DNA from: Aquincola sp.
GTDB taxonomy: Bacteria > Pseudomonadota > Gammaproteobacteria > Burkholderiales > Burkholderiaceae_C
NCBI GenBank assembly: GCA_029884035.1
Contig: JAOUIM010000218.1
Location: forward strand, 1-6,400
Direction of reading: 5' to 3'
DNA length: 6,400 nucleotides
Shown: positions 1 to 5,459 of the stretch, piece by piece
How positions within the stretch are numbered: the stretch's first letter is position 1
How the letters are laid out: each line of letters opens with the position of its first letter
Program-made: the position numbers and the translations under genes
Notes under the pieces: model-generated
Told to the model about the DNA's origin: nothing
Database searches by the model: none
The model's input: the letters and a program-made list of their open reading frames with translations, nothing else

Positions 1-2540
1 GAGGCACGGAACTCACGGCTTACGCCATTGAGTTCGGTGGCATAGCCGGGCTTGAGCACCTTTGCCGCGGTGGCGTCCATGAAGTCGAGCGCCTCGCCGA
101 GCGAGTAACCTGGCGCCAGGTTGGCGCTGATCTGGACCGAGCGGCGCTGGTTGAAGTGATTGAGCTCGCGGGCGGCCACCGACTCCCGCACCTTCACGAG
201 CGCGGACAGGGGCACCATCGTATCGTTGCGCGTGCGCACGAACAGCTTGTCGATGTCGTCGGGTGTGGCGCGGCCGGCGGCTACGGTCTGCACGATCACG
301 TCGTACTGGTCGGCGCCCCGCTTGTAGCGGGTGACGTTTCTACCGCCCAGCATGGTTTCCAGCGTGCGCGCCACCTGATCCACGGCGACACCCTGGTCGG
401 CGGCACGGTCGCGGTCGACTTCGATCAGCAGTTCAGGCTTGTTCAGGCGCAGATCGGTGTCGGGCTGGACGAACCCCGGATTCTTCTGCATCTCGGCGAC
501 GATCGCCTGCGTGGCGCGCTGCAGGTCCTCGTAGCTCTCGTTGGAGACGACGACGAAATTGATCGGCTGCGAGCGGAACCCCTGCCCGAGGCTCGGTGGC
601 GCGATCGGAAACGCCTGCACGCCGGGCAGCGCTGACAGCTGCGGTTGAATCGCGCGCGCAAGCTCCTGCGTCGAGCGCTTGCGCCGGTCCCAGTCGATCG
701 CGCGGAGCACCACCGTGCCCTGCGAGACGCTGCTGTTGAAGCCGCCGCCGACGAAGACGAAGATGCGATCGAAATCCTCGTAGCGCGAGGCGATCGCGTT
801 GATCGAGTCGAGATAACGACGCGTGTAGTCCAGCGTCGACCCCTCCGGCGCGGTCACCGGAATGATCAGGACGCCACGATCCTCCATCGGAGAGAGCTCG
901 CTCTTGGCCGTCGTGAACAGCCACCAGCTGCCGCCGCCGCTGGCCACCATGACCAGCGCCACGATCCAGCTGTGGCGCAGCACAACGCCCAGTGCGGCAC
1001 GGTAGCGCGCCGTGAGCCACACGAGGAACCGCTCCATCGTGCGGTCGAACCAACTGGGGTTCGGGTTGTGGCGCAGCAGCTTGCTGCACAGCATCGGGCT
1101 GAGCGTCAACGCGACGAACCCGGAGACGATCACCGCACCGGCCAAGGTCAGCGCGAACTCGACGAACAGCCGCCCGGTGCGCCCCGGCGTGAAGGCCAGC
1201 GGCGCGAACACGGCCGCCAGCGTCAGCGTCATCGCCACCACCGCGAAGGCGATCTCGCGCGCCCCCTTGATCGCAGCCTGGAACGGCGTGAGCCCCTCCT
1301 CGATGTGGCGGAATATGTTCTCCAGCACGACGATCGCATCGTCGACCACGAGGCCGATGGCGAGCACCAGCGCCAGCAGCGTGAGCGTGTTGATCGTGAA
1401 GCCGGCGGCGGCCATCAGGGCAAAGGCGCCGATCAGGCTCACCGGAATCGTGACCAGCGGGATGACCGAGGCGCGCAACGTGCGCAGAAACACGAACACG
1501 ACCAGGGCCACCAGCGCCACGGCCTCGGCCACGGTTTCGTAGACGGACCGGATCGACCGGTCGATGAACACCGAGTTGTCGTTGGCCTGCACCACCTGCA
1601 GCGAAGGCGGCAGGTCGCGCTGGATCTGCGGCATCAGCTCGCGCACGCCCGCAGAGACTTCCAGCGGGTTGGCAGTCGCGTTGCGAATGATGCCGGTGGA
1701 GATGGCGGGGACGCCATTCAGGCGCACATACGAGCGCTCGCTCGCCGCCGCCTGCTCGATGCGGGCGACGTCACGCAGCCGCACGGTGTAGCCACCGGCC
1801 TGCTTGAGCGCGATCTCGGCAAACTGCGGCACGGTGTTCAGGTCGGTTCGTGAAGTGACGCTGAATTCGCGCTGCTGGCTTTCGATGCGTCCGGCCGGCA
1901 CTTCGAGGTTCTGCCTGCGCAGCGCGTCCTCGACGTCCTGCACCGTGATGCGGTAGGCGGCCAGGCGATCCGGATCGAGCCAGATCCGCATCGAGTACTT
2001 GCGGTCCCCGCCGACCTGCACGTCGGCCACACCGGGCACGGTCTGCAGCCGCGGCTTGACCACCTGGTTGATGATGTCGGTGACCTCCAGCGGGCTGAGC
2101 GTCTCGCTCATGAACGCCAGCCAGATGACTGGCGTCGCGTCCGCCTCGACCTTGGCGATCACGGGCTCGTCGGCCGCCTCGGGCAGCCGGCCGCGAACGC
2201 GGGCGACACGATCGCGCACGTCGGCCGCCGCCGCCTCGGGCGGCTTGCTCAGCTTGAATCGCACCGTGATCTGGCTCTGCTCGGAGCGTGAGATCGACGT
2301 CAGGATATCGACCCCGTCGATCCCTGCGATCGAATCCTCGAGCGGCTTGGTGACCTGCGACTCGATCACCTCCGATGACGCGCCGACCAGGTTCGTTCTG
2401 ACGGTGACCACGGGCTCGTCGATGCGCGGGTACTCGCGCACCGTGAGCAGGTTGAACGAGACCAGCCCGACAAGGACGATCAGCAAAGACATCACGCTGG
2501 CCAGCACGGGGCGGCGGATCGTCAGCTCGGAGGCGCGCAT
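1..2540 (-). CDS. RND (HAE1/AcrB-type) multidrug efflux permease, 3' end outside window
   Basis: Inner-membrane, proton-driven pump of the resistance-nodulation-division superfamily, which passes hydrophobic compounds to an adaptor and an outer-membrane channel. The frame opens at ATG 2540 (MRASELTIRRPVLASVMSLL) and stays open to the left edge, giving about 846 of the usual ~1,020-1,060 residues. Visible parts are TM1 (about residues 11-31), the first porter and docking half with MRIWLDP at 184-190, the TM2-TM6 bundle ending near PMLCSK (about 482-486), TM7, and most of the second porter half. TM4 carries VVDDAIVV with D400 and D401, matching the proton-relay pair D407/D408 of AcrB, so the pump looks functional. 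TM8-TM12 lie outside. The start is 19 bp after the adaptor stop, with a weak GGGA 7 nt upstream, so the two are probably co-transcribed. Substrate cannot be told; the N-terminal porter half resembles the MexI/MdtB-C-like branch more than AcrB itself, which is only an impression. Confidence 0.95.
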   Translation of the reverse strand, partial: MRASELTIRRPVLASVMSLLIVLVGLVSFNLLTVREYPRIDEPVVTVRTNLVGASSEVIESQVTKPLEDSIAGIDGVDILTSISRSEQSQITVRFKLSKPPEAAAADVRDRVARVRGRLPEAADEPVIAKVEADATPVIWLAFMSETLSPLEVTDIINQVVKPRLQTVPGVADVQVGGDRKYSMRIWLDPDRLAAYRITVQDVEDALRRQNLEVPAGRIESQQREFSVTSRTDLNTVPQFAEIALKQAGGYTVRLRDVARIEQAAASERSYVRLNGVPAISTGIIRNATANPLEVSAGVRELMPQIQRDLPPSLQVVQANDNSVFIDRSIRSVYETVAEAVALVALVVFVFLRTLRASVIPLVTIPVSLIGAFALMAAAGFTINTLTLLALVLAIGLVVDDAIVVLENIFRHIEEGLTPFQAAIKGAREIAFAVVAMTLTLAAVFAPLAFTPGRTGRLFVEFALTLAGAVIVSGFVALTLSPMLCSKLLRHNPNPSWFDRTMERFLVWLTARYRAALGVVLRHSWIVALVMVASGGGSWWLFTTAKSELSPMEDRGVLIIPVTAPEGSTLDYTRRYLDSINAIASRYEDFDRIFVFVGGGFNSSVSQGTVVLRAIDWDRRKRSTQELARAIQPQLSALPGVQAFPIAPPSLGQGFRSQPINFVVVSNESYEDLQRATQAIVAEMQKNPGFVQPDTDLRLNKPELLIEVDRDRAADQGVAVDQVARTLETMLGGRNVTRYKRGADQYDVIVQTVAAGRATPDDIDKLFVRTRNDTMVPLSALVKVRESVAARELNHFNQRRSVQISANLAPGYSLGEALDFMDATAAKVLKPGYATELNGVSREFRA

Positions 2541-2559
2541 CGCAGGGTCCCGGCAATCG

Positions 2560-3825
2560 TCAGGCCGGAGCGCCGGTACGCGGCGCCGATGCCGCGCCGG
2601 GCGGCCTGGCACCCGGCTTGCCGCCCGGTCCACCCGCCGGCTTGTCGAGATCGATCACGCGCAGCGGCAGGCCGTCGCCACGCATCACGCGGTTCTGGCC
2701 GGCCGTGACCACCAAGTCACCCGGAGCGAGCCCTTCGAGCACCTCGACCTTGCCTGCCATGCGCACGCCAAGCTTCGCCTCGATACGCTGCGACACCAGT
2801 CCAGGCCTCGCCTCTCCGTTGGCCTCGAGCGGCACTGGCGCGGCCGGCGGCGGGCCGGGCACCGCCTTGATCAGGAACTGCTTGCCGCCCTGCGGCACGA
2901 GCGCCTCCTCCGGAACCATCAGCGCGCGCTCTCGCACCGTAAAGACGATCCGGGTGCGCGCGAACATGCCCGACTTCAGCTCGGGGCCTGGCCGATCGAC
3001 GCGCGCACGAACCAGCAACGAGCGGCCATTCGAATCGACCAGCGAATCGAGGGCTTCGACCTTGCCGTCGAACTGCTTGCCCGGCAGTGCGTCGAGCGTC
3101 ACCTGCACCGTCTGACCGACCCGCGTGCGCCCGACGAATCGCTCGGGCAGTCTGAAATCGACCCACATGCGGGAGCGATCTTCCAAGCTCACGATGTCGG
3201 CGCCGTCCTTCAGGTAGTCGCCCAAGGCCACGCTCTTGATGCCCGCTACCCCGTCGAACGGCGCGACGATCGACAGCCGCGACAGCTGGGCCTGCGCGAG
3301 GCTGACCTGGGCCTCGGCCACCTCCAGCGCCGCGGCGTTCTGGTCCACCGCGCTCTGGCTGACGAAGTTCTGCGCCTGCAGTTCGCGGCTGCGTTGCAGG
3401 TTGGTCCGGGCGATCGCCGCCTGTGCCTCGGCCTGCTTGAGCTGCGCGGATTGCAACGTGGCATCCAATTGAACCAGCAACTGGCCGCGCCGCACACGCG
3501 CGCCGTCGGCAAATCCGATCCTGACGATCCGGCCGCTGACTTCGGGCCGCAACATCACGGTCTGCGCCGCACGCAGGCTGCCCACGGCCTGTGCGTCATC
3601 CTCGATGCGCAAGACTTCGACCTTGCCGACTTCCACTGTCGCCGGGCCACCGCCGCCCGCGCCGCGGGCGGCAGCCGCTGACGGCGCCCCGGGCGCTGCC
3701 GGTGACGCGCCGGCCATCTCCTTGCGGCCGACGTCGGTGTCTCGCTGCTGGTACCACCACGCCGCAATCCCGACGGTCGCGATGCCGCCCAATGCGACCC
3801 AAGTATGGAATTTCTTGATGGCCAT
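2560..3825 (-). CDS. RND efflux periplasmic adaptor (membrane fusion protein)
   Basis: Periplasmic adaptor of the AcrA/MexA (HlyD-like) family that joins the RND permease to an outer-membrane channel. The protein has 421 residues, a normal length. An N-terminal hydrophobic anchor spans about residues 9-24. There is no lipobox cysteine, so it is probably held by an uncleaved anchor or signal peptide rather than by lipid. A Gly/Ala/Pro linker covers 38-62. The two lipoyl halves are at about 92-121 (RPEVSGRIVRIGFADGARV) and 182-215 (SIVAPFDGVAGIKSVALGDY), flanking an Ala/Gln-rich coiled-coil hairpin at 122-181. A beta-barrel follows (217-300), then a membrane-proximal domain to about 392, and a Gly/Pro-rich tail at 396-421. 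The membrane-proximal domain contains an unusual Pro-rich insert at 321-342. The gene lies 36 bp after rnhA and 19 bp before the permease. ATG 3825 is chosen because it directly precedes the anchor; its ribosome site is only a weak GGA inside a palindrome. Confidence 0.95.
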   Translation of the reverse strand: MAIKKFHTWVALGGIATVGIAAWWYQQRDTDVGRKEMAGASPAAPGAPSAAAARGAGGGGPATVEVGKVEVLRIEDDAQAVGSLRAAQTVMLRPEVSGRIVRIGFADGARVRRGQLLVQLDATLQSAQLKQAEAQAAIARTNLQRSRELQAQNFVSQSAVDQNAAALEVAEAQVSLAQAQLSRLSIVAPFDGVAGIKSVALGDYLKDGADIVSLEDRSRMWVDFRLPERFVGRTRVGQTVQVTLDALPGKQFDGKVEALDSLVDSNGRSLLVRARVDRPGPELKSGMFARTRIVFTVRERALMVPEEALVPQGGKQFLIKAVPGPPPAAPVPLEANGEARPGLVSQRIEAKLGVRMAGKVEVLEGLAPGDLVVTAGQNRVMRGDGLPLRVIDLDKPAGGPGGKPGARPPGAASAPRTGAPA

Positions 3826-3827
3826 GC

Positions 3828-3842
3828 GCGATTCCGAATCGC
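3828..3842. promoter_or_regulatory. Perfect 15-bp palindrome in front of the efflux adaptor gene
   Basis: GCGATTC-C-GAATCGC has two perfect 7-bp arms around one base. It starts 2 bp upstream of the adaptor ATG (minus strand) and contains the only ribosome-site-like GGA. A TACAGT on the minus strand (3851-3846) could be a -10 element, but no good -35 is seen 16-18 bp further upstream. It could be an operator for an efflux repressor or an RNA hairpin covering the start. Function is inferred from position and symmetry only. Confidence 0.4.
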
Positions 3843-3854
3843 CGCACTGTAACG

Positions 3855-3872
3855 CTTCGCGTCACTTCGCGT
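3855..3872. repeat. 8-bp direct repeat with 10-bp period across the rnhA stop
   Basis: CTTCGCGT occurs at 3855-3862 and again at 3865-3872, exactly 10 bp apart, spanning the last codons and stop of rnhA and the start of the short gap before the adaptor gene. One helical turn of spacing suits a protein-binding site, but part of the sequence is constrained by coding, so chance is possible. Confidence 0.3.
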
Positions 3873-4317
3873 GTTCGGCCGCTCCGCGATTGGCGAGTGC
3901 GTCGGCGCGCTCGTTTCCGGGGTCGCCCGTGTGGCCACGGACCCAGCGCCAGTCGACGGTGTGCTGGGCGGCGAGCGCATCGAGACGGCGCCAGAGGTCG
4001 TCGTTCTTCACCGGCTTGTTGTCGGCGGTTTTCCAACCACGCTGTTTCCAGTTGTGGATCCAGGTCGTGATCCCATGGCGCACGTACTGACTGTCGGTGT
4101 GCAGCTCCACCCGACTGTGCCGCTTGAGGGCGGACAAGGCCTCGATCACCGCGGTCAATTCCATCCGGTTGTTCGTCGTGTTGGGCGCGCCACCCCACAG
4201 CTCCTTCTCGTGCGCGCCGGACTTGAGCCACGCACCCCAGCCGCCGGGGCCCGGATTGCCCTTGCAGGCCCCGTCGGTATAGATCGTGATCGGTGCGTCG
4301 GCTTTCCGTGAGGTCAT
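3862..4317 (-). CDS. rnhA: Ribonuclease HI
   Basis: Cytoplasmic endonuclease that cuts the RNA strand of RNA-DNA hybrids, removing R-loops and primer RNA. The product has 151 residues, close to the 155 of the E. coli enzyme. All catalytic residues are visible: D15 in YTDGACKGNPGPGGWG, E53 in NNRMELTA, D75 in HTDSQYV, H129 in VRGHTGDPGNERAD, and D139. The basic handle of bacterial type HI enzymes is present (about 81-105: GITTWIHNWKQRGWKTADNKPVKND). The start at ATG 4317 overlaps the stop of the upstream methyltransferase gene in an ATGA (4317-4314) and there is no clear Shine-Dalgarno sequence, so translation is probably coupled. A longer in-frame extension reaching 5103 is only antiparallel-frame read-through over the methyltransferase gene. 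In E. coli rnhA also lies beside yafS, with dnaQ next; here efflux genes follow. Confidence 0.98.
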   Translation of the reverse strand: MTSRKADAPITIYTDGACKGNPGPGGWGAWLKSGAHEKELWGGAPNTTNNRMELTAVIEALSALKRHSRVELHTDSQYVRHGITTWIHNWKQRGWKTADNKPVKNDDLWRRLDALAAQHTVDWRWVRGHTGDPGNERADALANRGAAEHAK

Positions 4318-5096
4318 TCGATGTTGGCCGACTTGACCCGGCGCTGGCGGTTGGTCGCCACCGTCGCAGCCGCCGGGGCCTTGACGCGCTCTGGCTTGGC
4401 CAGCCCGACCAGGCGCATGCCGCGCACCCGCTTCACGGCCACAAGCATGTAGACCGACCCCAGCACAGGCCACCAGCGGTCGCCCACCCGGTCCATCCAG
4501 GCAAATCTGTCGAGCCAGCGCTCGGAGGCCAGCGCGGGACGGTAGGCGCCAAAGCGGCCGCCCTCGACCTCGAAGCTGAGCAGCCGCAGCCAATCGCGCA
4601 GGCGCCAGTAGCCGATGAATTCGCCGGGCCGCGGCAGGAACAGCGGCGACTTGCCACCCAGCTTCTGTCGCGCCCGACCGATGCGTTGCCGCAGACCCCA
4701 CAGGCTCGCGGCATTGAAGCCGAGGATCACGACGCGACCTTCGGGGATCAACACGCGTTCGACCTCGGCGAGCGCCTGGTGCGGATCGCTCGCCAGTTCC
4801 AGCGTGTGCGGCAGCACCACGAGGTCGAGGCTGCGCTCCGGAAACGGCAGGGCGTCGGCCTGCGTCATCACCGCCACACGGCCGATCTCGTCGATCCGCT
4901 CCGAGGCGACCCAACGGTGCGGCATGCGGTTGGCGCGCAACGCCTCGAGCTCGATCATGCCCATCTGCAGCGCATGAAATCCGAACACGTCGGCCACCAC
5001 GCGATCGAGCTGGGCCTGTTCCCACTCGAGCAGGTAGCGGCCGGGCGGGGTCGCCAGCCACTCGATCAGGGCGTCGCTGCGCTGGGGATCGTTCAT
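4314..5096 (-). CDS. yafS: YafS-like class I SAM-dependent methyltransferase
   Basis: Predicted cytoplasmic methyltransferase of the Methyltransf_11 type; its substrate is unknown. The 260-residue product has the family N-terminus (TPPGRYLLEWEQ, about 16-27), then VADVFGFHALQMG (34-46), where the family's first SAM strand would lie. ADALPFPERSLDLVVLPHTL (80-99) and the strand ending ERVLIPEGRVVILGFNAASL (about 113-132) are typical of SAM folds and resemble E. coli YafS, which has similar GFHLL, HLPFADKSVD and VISGFNP segments. The classical glycine-rich motif I is degenerate, as in YafS. The C-terminal 32 residues are basic and probably disordered. The gene is divergent from the gloB remnant, as yafS is from gloB in E. 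coli, and heads the leftward block. ATG 5096 is chosen because the family N-terminus begins right after it; no strong ribosome site is visible. The symbol rests on synteny plus remembered similarity. Confidence 0.85.
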   Translation of the reverse strand: MNDPQRSDALIEWLATPPGRYLLEWEQAQLDRVVADVFGFHALQMGMIELEALRANRMPHRWVASERIDEIGRVAVMTQADALPFPERSLDLVVLPHTLELASDPHQALAEVERVLIPEGRVVILGFNAASLWGLRQRIGRARQKLGGKSPLFLPRPGEFIGYWRLRDWLRLLSFEVEGGRFGAYRPALASERWLDRFAWMDRVGDRWWPVLGSVYMLVAVKRVRGMRLVGLAKPERVKAPAAATVATNRQRRVKSANIE

Positions 5097-5103
5097 GCGT
5101 CAC

Positions 5104-5121
5104 GCGTCCAAGGCGTCCAAG
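5104..5121. repeat. Perfect tandem 9-bp repeat in the divergent intergenic region
   Basis: GCGTCCAAG is repeated twice without a gap (5104-5112, 5113-5121), 8 bp upstream of the methyltransferase start. On the minus strand it reads as two CTTGGACGC units, each with a TTGGAC resembling a -35 element. It may be a tandem operator half-site or a small duplication. Confidence 0.6.
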
Positions 5122-5146
5122 GGAACTCCCTGGACAGGGAGATCTC
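5115..5146. promoter_or_regulatory. Cluster of overlapping inverted repeats between the divergent genes
   Basis: Three dyads lie within 32 bp. First, GTCCA (5115-5119) and GGGA (5121-5124) pair with TCCC (5127-5130) and TGGAC (5131-5135), with one unpaired A. Second, TCCCTG (5127-5132) and CAGGGA (5135-5140) form perfect arms around GA. Third, GAGATCTC (5139-5146) is a perfect 8-bp palindrome. The first two share the TCCCTGGAC stretch, so as hairpins they exclude each other. The cluster lies just upstream of a -10-like TACAAT, overlapping where its -35 would be, which suits an operator. The binding protein is unknown. Confidence 0.4.
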
Positions 5147-5152
5147 TACAAT
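5147..5152 (+). promoter_or_regulatory. Candidate -10 element TACAAT for the gloB remnant and mltD
   Basis: TACAAT differs from the sigma-70 consensus TATAAT by one base. Transcription would begin around A5159, only about 4-7 nt before the ATGs at 5163 and 5166, giving a leaderless or nearly leaderless message; no ribosome site lies at normal spacing. There is no good -35 at 17 bp (TGGACA at 5131-5136 is too close, 10 bp), so activation by a factor binding the upstream dyads is possible. Confidence 0.4.
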
Positions 5153-5162
5153 CTCGGCATCG

Positions 5163-5459
5163 ATGATGGATCTGATTCCCCCGCTGGCCTTCGCCGACAA
5201 CCGCTTTTTGATGCTGCACGGCGGTGCACGTGCCGTCGCCCTTGGTGCCGCCGGACCGGTCCGGGCCGCGCCCGATAGCGAGGATCCGGAACAGACGCCG
5301 ATTCTAGTGACCGCGCACCGCGCTGACCATGGCAACTGCGCGAGAGCGTTGCCTATCGACCCTCGCAGCCCGTGCGATGAAGCGGCCGATGAGCGTTTCG
5401 TGACTTTCATGAACGAGACTTCGGCGGCTTCAGCCTTGTCGAACTTCAGGTCGCAATGA
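5163..5459 (+). pseudogene. gloB: Shrunken gloB (glyoxalase II) remnant with an intact short frame
   Basis: Glyoxalase II hydrolyses S-lactoylglutathione to lactate and glutathione and is normally about 250-260 residues; this frame has 98. From the second ATG (5166) the N-terminus MDLIPPLAFADNRFLMLHGG follows the family pattern MNL.PLPAF.DNYIW.LHDG at the right length. ILVTAHRADHGN then matches the metal-binding ILVTHHHADHVGG, but of H-x-H-x-D-H the first two histidines are replaced by A and R, and the VDPGD motif is lost. Nearly all of the rest of the metallo-beta-lactamase and glutathione-binding regions is missing. The tail (PCDEAADERFVTFMNE) may be a worn piece of the family C-terminus, but this is weak. 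Position supports the call: in E. coli gloB lies between mltD and yafS with these directions. By hand count 28 of 98 codons end in A or T, more than in mltD. The stop overlaps the mltD start (ATGA, 5456-5459). Alternatively it is a repurposed small protein or leader ORF. Confidence 0.6.

Noticed and set aside
645..1853. 402-codon plus-strand frame
   Set aside because: It is antisense to the conserved RND permease; the product is rich in His, Arg, Gln and Asp, as expected of a mirror frame in GC-rich DNA.
1771..2556. 261-codon minus-strand frame inside the permease gene
   Set aside because: It is another frame of the permease coding strand; the permease frame is the one with TM segments and RND motifs.
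1999..3681. 560-codon plus-strand frame
   Set aside because: It runs antisense across both the permease and adaptor genes and their junction, with no domain and low-complexity Arg/Ser/Thr then His/Gln content.
3826..3861. Rho-independent terminator after rnhA
   Set aside because: The palindrome has a single-base centre and no T-run follows on either strand, so it does not look like a terminator.
4318..5103. N-terminally extended RNase HI (413 residues)
   Set aside because: The extra residues come from the wrong frame of the methyltransferase gene; RNase HI begins at ATG 4317 with the normal length.
5131..5152. TGGACA as -35 paired with TACAAT
   Set aside because: The spacer is only 10 bp, far from the 16-18 bp needed for a sigma-70 promoter.
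4293..5162. Upstream extension of the gloB remnant frame to ATG 4293
   Set aside because: The extension is antisense to the methyltransferase gene and has Arg/His-rich mirror content; family similarity begins only at 5163-5166.
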